Assembly: GCA_902794395.1 (NCBI GenBank)
Contig: CADBHB010000016.1
Span: 1 to 59,979, forward strand
DNA from: an uncultured Ruminococcus sp.
GTDB taxonomy: Bacteria; Bacillota; Clostridia; Oscillospirales; Acutalibacteraceae
DNA: 59,979 nucleotides
Direction: 5' to 3'
The translations under genes and the position numbers were made by a program. Positions 50,357-59,242 of this stretch are shown here, piece after piece. Each line of letters starts with the position of its first letter. Position 1 is the first letter of the stretch. The notes under the pieces were generated by a model that did no database searches, was not told the origin of the DNA, and saw nothing but the letters and a program-made list of their open reading frames with translations.

Positions 50357-50638
50357 TTACATCTCCTTGTCCGCCTTGTTGAACAACTCGTAGGTGTTTA
50401 CGCTTGTCGTGGTGCGCGTGGCGCAGCCAAACGCCAGGTCCAGCTTTGCCTCGGCGTCGCGATTGTATTTTCCTATCGCCTTCAGCATTTTGCGCAGCAC
50501 CGCCGTAAGCGCCGCCGCGCGGTTGCGGTCGAACCTGCGGTAAATAAGATAACCCGGCAAAAACAAGGTGGACGCCACCGAAACAAAGAGCAGGAAGAAC
50601 AATACATAAATAAAATTCTCCCGCAGATAACTGCCCAC
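50357..50638 (-). CDS. Small membrane protein of unknown function
   Basis: The 93-aa frame has one membrane helix (FIYVLFFLLFVSVASTLFLPGYLIY, about 9-33) and a basic alpha-helical tail (RRFDRNRAAALTAVLRKMLK). The start is a GTG with no clear ribosome binding site, so the N-terminus is uncertain. It lies between the beta-helix gene and the GGDEF gene on the same strand. A link with c-di-GMP signalling is possible from position alone. Confidence 0.55.
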   Translation of the reverse strand: MGSYLRENFIYVLFFLLFVSVASTLFLPGYLIYRRFDRNRAAALTAVLRKMLKAIGKYNRDAEAKLDLAFGCATRTTTSVNTYELFNKADKEM

Positions 50639-50751
50639 GTCGCGTGAACGAGGTGTTTGCGGCGCCGTATGTATCCGTCAAGGCGCTGCGGGCAGACCCC
50701 CGGGGCGCGCGGCTCACGGCTTTCGTTTTGATTTACCCATAGGTATAATAG

Positions 50752-51882
50752 TTATTTGACCCCGCTGTTTTTTGCCAGCTGCTGCTTATATTTGCGCTTT
50801 TCGCCGTAAAGCAGCTCGTCGGCGTCGTGTATCACCTCGAAGAACTCCGCGGGGGTGTCGGGGTGCGCCGCCACACAGCCGAAGCTGCAGGTCAGCCGCA
50901 GCTCCTCACCCTTTGGAGCAGTGACGCAAAAGCTTTCGTTCACGCGGTCAAATCTCTTTTTAAACTCCTCAAAGTCCGCTCCGACACAAACCACCAAAAA
51001 TTCGTCGCCGCCGTAGCGGAACACCTCTTGCTTGTCGAAGCAGCCGATGAGTATTTTTCCGAAGCGCTCCAGCACGGCGTCACCTGCGGGGTGTCCGTAG
51101 GTGTCGTTGATAGCCTTGAAGCGCTTGATGTCGCCCATCGCCAGACAGATGTCCTTTTCCAAAAACTCGTGCACGCGGCAGTTTAGCGCGTAGCGGTTCT
51201 GCAGCCGCGTGGTGCTGTCGTGGCTGGCTATATACTCAAACGATTCGTTCAGCATTTTCGCCCTGTTTTTTTCCTTTATGTGGTTGACGGTCAGGCGGTA
51301 GTTTATAAGCGCGCCCGCCACCAGAATACACGCCATCATCATAAAGTTATAACGGTTTATCATGCCCGCCTTGACAAAGCCGTTTAGATAAACATAAAAG
51401 ATGATATAGGACGAAAGTATTATCGCCGCGTTTAACACGGGGCGCAGCTTGATGAACAGCACCGCCACCAGCTGTATGGTATAAAAGGTGACCATCTGCT
51501 GTCCCAAAACGAAGTAGCACGACGACACATACATCGACCACACGCTGAGCAGGCAGAAATACACGCACACAAATACGTTTATGAGGGTGTGGTGCTTTTC
51601 CGCAAAGCCCTCGGAGTGCATCATCCGTCCCGAAACGAAGAACGCCGACAGGCAGATGACCACGCTCATAAAGACAGTCAGCACGCGGCTGGTGAAGCTT
51701 GAGGTGCCGATCATGTCCCGGTGAAAGCCCAGATACACGAAGATAGACAGCGCCTGCACAATGCCGATAACGATGGCAGTATAATGGATGTTGCCGATGT
51801 TGAGCAGGTCCAGCTCGCGGTCGATTTCCTTATCTGTCTCGGGAAAACCCCAGTATCGGATAAAATCTGTTATTTTTTTCAT
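50752..51882 (-). CDS. Membrane GGDEF diguanylate cyclase
   Basis: The ~376-aa protein has six predicted membrane helices (about 35-195) as sensor domain. The C-terminal GGDEF domain (about 215-370) has SHDSTTRLQNRYAL, MGDIKRFKAINDTYGHPAGD with the metal Asp, and an intact RYGGDEFLVV active site. It should make c-di-GMP from two GTP. I see no RXXD inhibitory site at the usual place. The ATG at 51882 follows GGGTG; a GTG at 51891 is the alternative start. The HD-GYP gene upstream ends 56 bases before it, so the pair may be co-transcribed. Confidence 0.9.
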   Translation of the reverse strand: MKKITDFIRYWGFPETDKEIDRELDLLNIGNIHYTAIVIGIVQALSIFVYLGFHRDMIGTSSFTSRVLTVFMSVVICLSAFFVSGRMMHSEGFAEKHHTLINVFVCVYFCLLSVWSMYVSSCYFVLGQQMVTFYTIQLVAVLFIKLRPVLNAAIILSSYIIFYVYLNGFVKAGMINRYNFMMMACILVAGALINYRLTVNHIKEKNRAKMLNESFEYIASHDSTTRLQNRYALNCRVHEFLEKDICLAMGDIKRFKAINDTYGHPAGDAVLERFGKILIGCFDKQEVFRYGGDEFLVVCVGADFEEFKKRFDRVNESFCVTAPKGEELRLTCSFGCVAAHPDTPAEFFEVIHDADELLYGEKRKYKQQLAKNSGVK

Positions 51883-51938
51883 TTGTATCACCCAACTTAC
51901 CCCTTGTTTGATACACTGTCAAATATCCATATTCATTA

Positions 51939-54059
51939 TCAAATATCCATATTCATAGCCGCTACCCGGCGCACCTCGTCCTCGGCGTCCAAAAACGCGC
52001 GGACCACGTTGGGATCGAAATGGTTTCCGGAGCCCTCGCGGATTATATCCAAAGCCTGCTCTACGCTGAACGGCTCTTTGTAGCTGCGGCGCGACACCAG
52101 AGCGTCAAACACATCAGCCACCGCCATCACGCGGGCGGACAGCGGGATGTCCTCGCCCGAAAGCCCGTTGGGATAGCCCTTGCCGTTCCATTTTTCGTGG
52201 TGCGACTGCGCGAGGTTCTTAGCTTCGTTCAGATACTCCGATTCCTCGGCGACCAGACCGATAGCCTTGTCGATGATTTTGCCGCCCTCGGTGGTGTGGG
52301 TCTGCATGGTGAGGAACTCCTCGTCCGTCAGCCTGCCGGGCTTGTTGAGGATGGCGTCTGAAACCGCTATCTTTCCCACGTCGTGCAGCGGCGCCGAGCT
52401 TACGACCTCGTTTATATATTCCTCGCTGAGCCGATCTTCGTAAATGCCCTCCTTCTGCATCTGCCGCAGGATTATCTCGGTGTACGCGGCGGTTTTGCGC
52501 ACATGGTCGCCGGTGCACTTGTCGCGGCTCTCTACCATATCGGCGAGCACCATTATCAGCCCGTTTTGCAGCTTGGTGATCTGATTGCTCTTTTGCTGCA
52601 CCTCGTCTATATAGCGCACCGTGTCGGCGGTCGCGTCACGGTAAGCCGTGTATAGGTTTTCGATCTCGTCGCCGGTGTCGATGTCAAGGTTTTCCACCAT
52701 TTTAAGGCTTTCCTCACGCGCCTGAGGCGTCTCGTAGGAAAAGCGGTTCGCCGCGTCGGCTATATCGTTGATGGGAGAGATGATCTTCCTCTCCGCCATC
52801 CACACCGCGTAGGTGCGTATCACCAGCAAAAAGCCGAGGAACAGCGAGATTATCTTCGCCAAAAACGCAAATTCCTCTGCGCGCAGATCGTTCATGGACA
52901 TATCCACGCCTACGTAGCACATGGTTTTGCCGTTGTCGTCGCGGATGGGACGGTAGACCGAGAGCACCCAGCCGTAAACATCGTCGCTGATGTCAACGGG
53001 GATCTCCTCGCCCCTGAGCAGGGCGTCGCGGTACTTGGTGATGGTTTTGTCGTAGGGGATCACATCGCCCGCCTCAGCCGCCTTGACCTCCTCGGTATCG
53101 AGGTCAAACACCACATGGGTGCCGTCCTCGCGAATATCGTAAATGTAAATGAACTCTATCTCGGGCGACGCCTCGCGGATTGCGCAGAGCAGGTCCTCCG
53201 TTTGCGCGTAGTCGGCGGCTTGTCTGCCCTTGTTTTTGTATTCGAGCAGCTTGTTTTTGTCCATTCGCTCGGCGATGACGCGCGTAGCGTGTTCGCCTAC
53301 CTGAGAATACTCCTGGATGGTAGCGTTATGGTACTGCACGATGCTGACGCCTATCGCCGTAGCGGCTACCAGGGTGGTGGACGCCGCCACCAGCAGCGTC
53401 ACCTTGACGCGCAGGGATATTTTTTTGCGGTTGGATTTTGCCTGCTTTTCAAATTCCGCCAAAAAGAACCAGCTTCTGCTTTTCAAAAACTCCTTCAAGC
53501 GCTTTGGCATAAGGAAAAACAGTAGCAGGGCAACGGCGGTGACTATCGCCTTGTCCACCGCGTCCACCAGGAACACGGAAAGCAGATTGGAGAGAAAATA
53601 TCCCATGGGCAGAGCGCTGTTTATCCGCGCCGCCAAATCGACCGCATACCCTTCGCCGAAGCTGAAGCCGTTGATGAGCCACGTGAGCAAACCGCCCACC
53701 GCGCCGCCGATAAAGGCGAACACCAGCACCGCCGCGATAACGGAAGGGAACCGCGTGAGCATTTTCTTTTTTGCCATGACCACCGCGGTAGCCGCGATGA
53801 GCACGCTGATTACGCAGTAGTAGATGGTGAAGGAATCGGTAAAGCCGCCTACGATATTTGTAAGGAAGCCGACGGTGATACAGGGTATATACCCACCCGC
53901 CAGCGCCGAGAGCAGCGTTCCGATATTATCCAAAAACAGCGGAAGCCCCAGCAAGGTGTTGATATTCTTGCCGATGAGGTTGAGCGCGACGCCCGCGACT
54001 ATTACACCGAGCAGCGACAGCCAAGCGCTTGCGGCTCGTTTTGCGTTTTTCTGTTTCAT
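51939..54059 (-). CDS. HD-GYP phosphodiesterase with transporter-like membrane domain
   Basis: The ~706-aa protein starts with five or six membrane helices (about 10-190), including SALAGGYIPCITVGFLTNIVGG, that look like the substrate-binding S component of ECF vitamin transporters. An extracellular sensor region follows (about 245-390, YIYDIREDGTHVVFDL, YGWVLSVYRPIRDDNGKTMC, YVGVDMS), then a membrane helix, a HAMP-like segment (about 415-480) and a full HD-GYP domain (about 495-700). The active-site motifs are LHDVGKIAVSDAIL and HHEKWNGKGYPNGLSGEDIPL. It should degrade c-di-GMP. The second ATG (54059) is six bases from GAGG; the first is too close. A long structured leader precedes it. Confidence 0.87.
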   Translation of the reverse strand: MKQKNAKRAASAWLSLLGVIVAGVALNLIGKNINTLLGLPLFLDNIGTLLSALAGGYIPCITVGFLTNIVGGFTDSFTIYYCVISVLIAATAVVMAKKKMLTRFPSVIAAVLVFAFIGGAVGGLLTWLINGFSFGEGYAVDLAARINSALPMGYFLSNLLSVFLVDAVDKAIVTAVALLLFFLMPKRLKEFLKSRSWFFLAEFEKQAKSNRKKISLRVKVTLLVAASTTLVAATAIGVSIVQYHNATIQEYSQVGEHATRVIAERMDKNKLLEYKNKGRQAADYAQTEDLLCAIREASPEIEFIYIYDIREDGTHVVFDLDTEEVKAAEAGDVIPYDKTITKYRDALLRGEEIPVDISDDVYGWVLSVYRPIRDDNGKTMCYVGVDMSMNDLRAEEFAFLAKIISLFLGFLLVIRTYAVWMAERKIISPINDIADAANRFSYETPQAREESLKMVENLDIDTGDEIENLYTAYRDATADTVRYIDEVQQKSNQITKLQNGLIMVLADMVESRDKCTGDHVRKTAAYTEIILRQMQKEGIYEDRLSEEYINEVVSSAPLHDVGKIAVSDAILNKPGRLTDEEFLTMQTHTTEGGKIIDKAIGLVAEESEYLNEAKNLAQSHHEKWNGKGYPNGLSGEDIPLSARVMAVADVFDALVSRRSYKEPFSVEQALDIIREGSGNHFDPNVVRAFLDAEDEVRRVAAMNMDI

Positions 54060-54250
54060 GGTCATCCTCTCCGACAGGCTCCTGCGACCGCTGCGGCAGG
54101 GGTCCTCCTGTCTTGTTTGTGTTCTGTTGAAAATACCGCGTGGTTTTAGGGAAGTATCCCCTGCGCGGAAGCTTTGCCGCGGTGTTGTTTCAGCGCCGAA
54201 GCGACGTTTATTTGAAATTTTTGTCTACTTCACCATTTTAGTACTATATA
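54060..54250 (-). promoter_or_regulatory. Long structured leader of the HD-GYP gene
   Basis: The transcript starting near 54248 has about 185 untranslated bases. They contain a CGUCGCUUCGGCGC hairpin, an outer ACCGCG/CGCGGU helix enclosing AGGGG/UCCCU, and a GACAGG/CCUGUC helix enclosing CCUGC/GCAGG close to the start codon. It matches no riboswitch class I can name. Confidence 0.5.
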
Positions 54251-54254
54251 TTAT

Positions 54255-54283
54255 ATTATAAGCTATTTTTCATTAATATTCAA
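54255..54283 (-). promoter_or_regulatory. Promoter of the HD-GYP/GGDEF pair
   Basis: On the minus strand TTGAAT (54278-54283) and TATAAT (54255-54260) are 17 bp apart. Bases 54284-54399 upstream hold nothing recognisable. Confidence 0.82.
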
Positions 54284-54399
54284 TCCTGTTTTACAAATTT
54301 TGTCGTGTTTTTTCGCTTTTTTGCTATGTCGCCTTCTCGCTCTTATCGACCTTTAAAGACCTCGCTCAGCTCCCCCCGAAAAACTTTCCCGACCAAAGC

Positions 54400-54444
54400 A
54401 AAAAGCGCCGGCTCAAGCCCCTTTTTCGGGAGCTGAGCCGGCGC
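54400..54444 (-). terminator. leuCD terminator
   Basis: On the minus strand GCGCCGGCTCA and TGAGCCGGCGC arms (inner loop with CCCGAAAAAGGGG) are followed by five T. Confidence 0.9.
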
Positions 54445-54463
54445 CTGTGCCGTTTTATTTTAA

Positions 54464-54946
54464 TCAGTCCAAGATGGAATTGATGAGTCCGCCCTTTGAA
54501 ATGATGTTCTGGATAAACTCGGGGAACGGCTCTGCCTGATAGGTCTTGCCGGTGGTCTCGTCGGTGATAACGCCCGTGTCGAAATTGACGCTCACGATGT
54601 CGCCGTCGCCGATCTCACGCGCCGCCTCGTCGCACTCCAGGATCGGCAGTCCGATGTTGATGGAATTGCGGTAGAAAATGCGCGCGAAGGTGGAGGCGAT
54701 TACACAGGACACGCCGCTCGCCTTGATTGCGATGGGCGCGTGCTCACGCGAGGAGCCGCAGCCGAAGTTCTTTTCGGCAACCATGATGTCGCCCTCCTGC
54801 ACCTTATTTACGAACTCCGCGTCAATATCCTCCATGCAGTGCGCGGCAAGCTCCTTGTGGGAAGCGGTGTTGAGATAGCGCGCGGGGATTATTACGTCGG
54901 TGTCGACGTTGTCGCCGAATTTATGTACTCTGCCTTTTGCGTTCAT
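54464..54946 (-). CDS. leuD: 3-isopropylmalate dehydratase small subunit
   Basis: The 160-aa swivelling subunit of isopropylmalate isomerase forms the active site together with LeuC. Conserved features are [20 protein letters not shown], the [19 protein letters not shown] loop that orders substrate, and [15 protein letters not shown]. The length fits the short archaeal/clostridial LeuD type. AAGGAGG precedes the ATG. It follows leuC by 19 bases. Confidence 0.95.
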   Translation of the reverse strand: MNAKGRVHKFGDNVDTDVIIPARYLNTASHKELAAHCMEDIDAEFVNKVQEGDIMVAEKNFGCGSSREHAPIAIKASGVSCVIASTFARIFYRNSINIGLPILECDEAAREIGDGDIVSVNFDTGVITDETTGKTYQAEPFPEFIQNIISKGGLINSILD

Positions 54947-54965
54947 AACGATTCTCCTCCTTTTC

Positions 54966-56231
54966 TTAAACCTTCGCGGGGTCGGTGATGTAGCCCTTGA
55001 CGGCGCTTGCCGCCGCCACAGCGGGACTCGCCAGATAAACCTCGCTGTCCACGTGACCCATTCTGCCTACGAAGTTGCGGTTGGTAGTGGAGATCGCGCG
55101 CTCGCCCGCGGCAAGAATACCCATGTGGCCGCCCAGGCACGGACCGCAGGTGGGAGTGGAAACCACCGCGCCGGCTTCAACAAAGATGTCAAAAAGCCCC
55201 TCGTGCATAGCCTGCAGCCAGATGCTCTGTGTGCCGGGGATGATGATGCAGCGCACGCCCTTTGCTATCTTTTTGCCCTTGAATACCTCTGCCGCCGCGC
55301 GCAGGTCAGAGATCCTGCCGTTGGTGCAGCTGCCGATGACGCACTGGTCTATCTTTACCTCGGTCTCGCCGATCTCGTCCACCGTTCTGGTGTTTTCGGG
55401 AAGGTGAGGGAAGGCGACCGTCGGGCGCAGAGTGCCAAGGTCGATGGTGTACTCCTCGTCGTACACCGCGTCCTCGTCGGCGGTGTACTCCACCGGCGTG
55501 CCCTGATACCTGCCGTCGCAGTAGGCGCGGGTGATGTCGTCCACGGGGAAGATGCCGTTTTTAGCGCCCGCTTCGATAGCCATGTTAGCTATGCAGAGGC
55601 GGTCGTCGATGTTGAGATACTGCAAGCCCTCGCCCGCAAATTCCATCGACTTGTAGAGCGCGCCGTCCACGCCGATCATACCGATGATGTGAAGGATAAC
55701 ATCCTTGCCGCTGATAAAGCCCTGCGGCTTGCCCACGATGTTGAACTTGAGCGCGGAGGGGACCTTGAACCACGCCTTGCCGCTTATCATGCCCGCCGCC
55801 ATATCGGTGGAACCGACGCCGGTGGAAAACGCGCCGAGCGCGCCGTAGGTGCAGGTGTGAGAGTCGGCGCCGATGCACAGACAGCCGGGACCCACCAGAC
55901 CTTTTTCGGGCAGCAGCGCGTGCTCAATGCCCATCATTCCCACGTCCATAAAGTTTTTGATGTCGTATTTGTCGGCGAAGGTCCTGGTCTGCTTGACCAG
56001 CGTAGCCGCCTTTATGTCCTTGTTGGGGGTAAAGTGGTCCATTATCATGGCTATCTTGGTATTGTCAAACACCGCGGTCGCGCCGTTTTCCTCAAACACA
56101 TTGATAGCCACGGGCGAGGTAACGTCGTTGCCGAGCACCATATCGAGTTCGGCGTTTATAAGCTGACCCGCCTTCACCTCGCTGAGACCCGCGTGTGCCG
56201 CGAGAATCTTTTGGGACATCGTCATTCCCAT
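54966..56231 (-). CDS. leuC: 3-isopropylmalate dehydratase large subunit
   Basis: The ~421-aa [4Fe-4S] aconitase-family enzyme isomerises 2-isopropylmalate to 3-isopropylmalate in leucine synthesis. It has [33 protein letters not shown] with the first cluster Cys, [18 protein letters not shown] with the second, and [17 protein letters not shown] with the third, plus [10 protein letters not shown]. The start at 56231 follows AGGAG by eight bases. An in-frame extension upstream runs through a MITE-like repeat and is not credible. LeuA and leuB are not in this window. Confidence 0.95.
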   Translation of the reverse strand: MGMTMSQKILAAHAGLSEVKAGQLINAELDMVLGNDVTSPVAINVFEENGATAVFDNTKIAMIMDHFTPNKDIKAATLVKQTRTFADKYDIKNFMDVGMMGIEHALLPEKGLVGPGCLCIGADSHTCTYGALGAFSTGVGSTDMAAGMISGKAWFKVPSALKFNIVGKPQGFISGKDVILHIIGMIGVDGALYKSMEFAGEGLQYLNIDDRLCIANMAIEAGAKNGIFPVDDITRAYCDGRYQGTPVEYTADEDAVYDEEYTIDLGTLRPTVAFPHLPENTRTVDEIGETEVKIDQCVIGSCTNGRISDLRAAAEVFKGKKIAKGVRCIIIPGTQSIWLQAMHEGLFDIFVEAGAVVSTPTCGPCLGGHMGILAAGERAISTTNRNFVGRMGHVDSEVYLASPAVAAASAVKGYITDPAKV

Positions 56232-56263
56232 AATCATCACTCCTGTTTTTTGTTTTTCTATAA

Positions 56264-56354
56264 TAGGCGATGCCGCATGTTTCATGTGTGCGGATCGCGC
56301 AGTAAGATCTTCAATAAGGCTCACGCCTAGGACAGCGCGGCACTGCCGGTATCT
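56264..56354. mobile_element. Diverged, shortened copy of the MITE-like element
   Basis: Its left 55 bases (AGGCGATGCCGCATGTTTCA, then TGTGTGCGGATCGCGCAGTA) align with the complemented right end of the element at 18127-18284. The inner part is deleted and the other end is degraded (GCGGCACTGCCGG). It fills most of the gap between leuC and the transglutaminase-like gene. Confidence 0.6.
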
Positions 56355-56377
56355 TTGCCCGGTCAAACGGTTATGGC

Positions 56378-57622
56378 TCACTCGTATTCAAGCTGAAACG
56401 CCAAAAGCCTTTTGTCCTCGTAGGTGACCGCCTTGCCGTCTGCGGTGAGCTTGCCGGTTTTCTTGGTGAAATGGTTTGCGCCGTCTATCCACGACACCGC
56501 GTATTCGTCGATGATCCTGTCGCACATGGAGGAAAAATCGACGCTGTCGTCTATCACATAGGCGACATAGTCGCGTTTGCGGCGCGAGGCTTCGATGAGC
56601 GCCGCCAGAATATCGTCGTCGGCCTCGGGGTCTTTGATGGTGACGTAATTCAAGCGGAAATAGTTTAGCTCGTCGCTGTTGCAGACGGGCACAAAAATAT
56701 TGAAATACTGACCCGCGTTGTCCGCGCGGTGAGCAAAGTCGCCGCTGATGACGTGGTCGCGCTTTATCTGCTCCTCCGTGAGGTTCAAATAAAAGTAATG
56801 CTCGGCTTCGCACAGCGCGCGCGGTGAATCGTTCCACGTAACGTCCACGTGATACCAGTTGCCGTTGAGCAAAACACAGTTCCACATATGGCCGTCCTCG
56901 TGATCGCTGTTGAAGTCGGAGGTGCCGTCGACCGTGGTGCACTCTATACCCAGACGTCGGCAAAGCAGCTGGAACGCGTGCGAATACCCGTCGCACACCG
57001 CCTGACCCTGCACCAGGGCGCCGTAGGAGGAGTGCTTCATCTCGCCTTCGGAGGAGTACTCGCACACCTCGCCGAGATAGTCGTTGAGATAAAGCTCTAC
57101 CTCATAGTCCGAGGCGTTGTCGGGCGCGCCTGCCGCCGCAAGCTCCACGGCGTCGCCGAGCGCTTCGCGGTCTGCCTTGAGCTGTTCGCCCGATTCGGAA
57201 AAATTCAACTCCACATTGAGCTTGTCGCCGTAATCGTAATACTTGTAGCCCGACGCGCTGTCCACCCAAAACACCTCCGGGTGGTCGTTCAAAAACGCGT
57301 TCATCGCTATTTTGAAATCGTCAAAAGACGCCTTATAAAGCCAAAACGCCGCGCCGTCGGTCTGCAAAACGCAATCGGAGATCTCGCGGTATGCCTCCTC
57401 CTGACCTTCGCCGCTGAGTTTGCTTCGGCAAAGCTCAAGACTCAAGGGCGCGCGATCCTTGAGCGGCTTTTTCTCAAGCGTCACCTCAACCTTTTTCAGC
57501 TTTGGTTCGCTGCGGAAAACATATTTTCCTTTACTCATATATACGCGAAACGCGAAAAACCCTGTCACGGCAGCCGCCGCAAGCAGCACTCCCGCCGCAA
57601 CCGTCCTGATGCTGATTTTCAC
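56378..57622 (-). CDS. Membrane-anchored transglutaminase-like protein
   Basis: The ~414-aa protein has an N-terminal membrane anchor ([22 protein letters not shown], near residue 8-29). An alpha/beta spacer precedes a transglutaminase/cysteine-protease core at about 200-275. That core has [20 protein letters not shown] with the catalytic Cys, [22 protein letters not shown] with the catalytic His and Asp, and [12 protein letters not shown]. Extracytoplasmic members act as peptidases or cross-linkers on wall or surface proteins; the substrate is unknown. I favour the GTG at 57622 after GGGTGA; the longer frame starts at a TTG. It has its own promoter. Confidence 0.8.
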   Translation of the reverse strand: MKISIRTVAAGVLLAAAAVTGFFAFRVYMSKGKYVFRSEPKLKKVEVTLEKKPLKDRAPLSLELCRSKLSGEGQEEAYREISDCVLQTDGAAFWLYKASFDDFKIAMNAFLNDHPEVFWVDSASGYKYYDYGDKLNVELNFSESGEQLKADREALGDAVELAAAGAPDNASDYEVELYLNDYLGEVCEYSSEGEMKHSSYGALVQGQAVCDGYSHAFQLLCRRLGIECTTVDGTSDFNSDHEDGHMWNCVLLNGNWYHVDVTWNDSPRALCEAEHYFYLNLTEEQIKRDHVISGDFAHRADNAGQYFNIFVPVCNSDELNYFRLNYVTIKDPEADDDILAALIEASRRKRDYVAYVIDDSVDFSSMCDRIIDEYAVSWIDGANHFTKKTGKLTADGKAVTYEDKRLLAFQLEYE

Positions 57623-57747
57623 ATTATCACCCGACGCTACGAACTCGCAAGCCAACCATCTATACCAAACTCAGAAAAGACATATCGAACCCGGTCCGCT
57701 TTTTCCGAGTCGGGTACAGCGCGCAAAAACAACAAGCCTGCCTATTC

Positions 57748-57776
57748 ATTGTACTTTATTTTTTCCGCTACGTCAA
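57748..57776 (-). promoter_or_regulatory. Promoter of the transglutaminase-like gene
   Basis: On the minus strand TTGACG (57771-57776) and TACAAT (57748-57753) are 17 bp apart. The region closely resembles the promoter at 59112-59140. Confidence 0.8.
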
Positions 57777-57782
57777 GCGGAT

Positions 57783-57824
57783 AAAAGCGACCGCCGCAAA
57801 AACAGCTTTTGTTCCCGCGGCGGT
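57783..57824 (-). terminator. Terminator of the LRR lipoprotein gene
   Basis: On the minus strand ACCGCCGC and GCGGCGGT arms (inner AAAAGCTGTTTTT pairing) are followed by CGCTTTTAT. Confidence 0.75.
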
Positions 57825-57839
57825 GTTCATTTATTCCGT

Positions 57840-58979
57840 TTAGTCGGCAGCGCCGTACTCGGTGTTTTCGGTAATGCCGTAGACGTATTTTTCGATCATA
57901 AACTCAGGCGTCAGGGCGTTGCCCTCCTTGTCGCGCAAGTATGTGCTGTACTCCCGTCGGCTCAGTCGAAAGACGCTGCTGCCGCCCGGGATCAGCTTTT
58001 CCGGCGCGTAGCCCAGGTCATACAAGCCAAACCAGCCCAGCAGCTCGTCGGTTTTCGCGTTCCAAAAGCTGATACGGTATGAAATAAGATACTCTATATC
58101 CGCGTTTGCGGTGCTTCCGTAATACCGGTCCCTGCTGCCGGTCGCCTCAACCAGCGCGTATACACCTGAGTCGCTGTTGCTCTCGGCTACGGCTTTATCC
58201 TCGGCAGAAAGCGCGCCCTGCGCATTACGGCAGTCAACCGCTATAAGCCTCATCTTTTCGGAGATCTTATCCGCCGCGTAATTTTCGGGAATACCGTCGG
58301 CGCACATGTCTGTGTAGATTACCGATCCGTTGAGCCGCGTGCGGAACTCCGCCGCGTCTTCCGCCTTGATCTTTGTTTTATCGTCCCATTTTTCACCCAA
58401 ATGACTGCGCACCTGCTCGAAGCGCTCCTCTGTATCCAAGCCGTTGTTCCAATCGAAATAGTCCTGCGTTCCTACCGTTACGCCGTCTTCATAGGTGTAG
58501 CTTTTTACTTTGCTGCCGTCGGGCAGAACTATCGGCTCAAGCTTCGGGCAGCCCTCAAAGATAGAATAAACGTAATCTACCGCGCCGCCGAAGGTTATCG
58601 TTTTCAGCTCGGGACAGTTCTCGAAAGCGTCCTCGGAAATACCCTGCACTCCTCCCTCAAAGGACACGGAGCTAAGTTTGGGGAACCCTGTGAACGTCCC
58701 GTCATCAATGCTGTACAGCGAAGCGGCAACGACGAGCTTTTCGAGGTTCGGACAGCCGCCTTTTTCGGTTTCAAGCGAGGTAACCTTTTTGCCGTTGTAA
58801 TCCGCCGGGACCGTCACCTCCGCCGGCGCGTCCTTTGTTATCGTGCACAAATAATTGCCGTTTTTTCTCTGTCTAAACGTGAGTCCGGCGTAGTTTGGAG
58901 CTTTCTTGTTCCCGTTGCAGCCCGCCAAGCAGCCGGCAGCCAAAACGACAATCAGGGCTAAGCTGAGAATCTTTTTCAT
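57840..58979 (-). CDS. LRR_5-containing lipoprotein
   Basis: The 379-aa protein has a lipobox (CLAGC, Cys21). About four BspA-type LRR_5 repeats follow (about 45-165: VTSLETEKGGCPNLEKLVV, SIDDGTFTGFPKLSSVSFEG, GISEDAFENCPELKTITFGG). The C-terminal half is unassigned, with GVYALVEATGSRDRYYGSTA and YLISYRISFWNAKTDELLGW. GAGGAGG precedes the ATG. It is divergent from queT, with back-to-back promoters. Confidence 0.83.
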   Translation of the reverse strand: MKKILSLALIVVLAAGCLAGCNGNKKAPNYAGLTFRQRKNGNYLCTITKDAPAEVTVPADYNGKKVTSLETEKGGCPNLEKLVVAASLYSIDDGTFTGFPKLSSVSFEGGVQGISEDAFENCPELKTITFGGAVDYVYSIFEGCPKLEPIVLPDGSKVKSYTYEDGVTVGTQDYFDWNNGLDTEERFEQVRSHLGEKWDDKTKIKAEDAAEFRTRLNGSVIYTDMCADGIPENYAADKISEKMRLIAVDCRNAQGALSAEDKAVAESNSDSGVYALVEATGSRDRYYGSTANADIEYLISYRISFWNAKTDELLGWFGLYDLGYAPEKLIPGGSSVFRLSRREYSTYLRDKEGNALTPEFMIEKYVYGITENTEYGAAD

Positions 58980-59111
58980 CCGTGTTCCTCCTCGTCGAAT
59001 ACTATTATAAATAGTATATATGCGTTTTGCAAAAACAGACTGCCTGTTTCACCGCTCAAAAGCTGTAGCGCGGCGCGGCGAAAGCCCAAAAGGCCGCAAG
59101 CCTGTGCTCTC

Positions 59112-59140
59112 ATTGTACTTTATTTTCCGCGGAACGTCAA
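59112..59140 (-). promoter_or_regulatory. Promoter of the LRR lipoprotein gene
   Basis: On the minus strand TTGACG (59135-59140) and TACAAT (59112-59117) are 17 bp apart. Its -35 box abuts the -35 box of the queT promoter. Confidence 0.8.
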
Positions 59141-59169
59141 TTGAATTTTCCCATATTTTGTGGTACAAT
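59141..59169 (+). promoter_or_regulatory. queT promoter
   Basis: TTGAAT (59141-59146) and TACAAT (59164-59169) have a 17-bp spacer. The longest frame's nominal start is this -35 box, so it is not a start codon. Confidence 0.82.
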
Positions 59170-59175
59170 TTATTA

Positions 59176-59240
59176 CACAGGCAGGGTCGACTGCATGAAA
59201 ACAATACCGCGACGCCGAAAAAACACTAACGAGGGTTTAG
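59176..59240 (+). promoter_or_regulatory. queT leader, possible preQ1 riboswitch
   Basis: The ~65-base leader has GCAG/CUGC pairing around GGUCGA, an alternative GUCG/CGAC plus GGC/GCC pairing and an A-rich tail (GAAAAAACACUAACGAGG). The tail resembles the tail that closes preQ1 pseudoknots and leads into the ribosome binding site. Gene context supports it, but I cannot match a class with confidence. Confidence 0.35.
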
Positions 59241-59242
59241 AT

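Noticed and set aside
50223-50717. 164-codon minus-strand frame
   Set aside because: It overlaps the better 93-aa membrane-protein frame, crosses the beta-helix promoter region and has no supporting start site or family.
54060-54250. Cobalamin riboswitch in the HD-GYP leader
   Set aside because: GACAGGAGGACCCCTGCC resembles the B12 box, but the conserved core of the class is missing and the spacing within the box is wrong.
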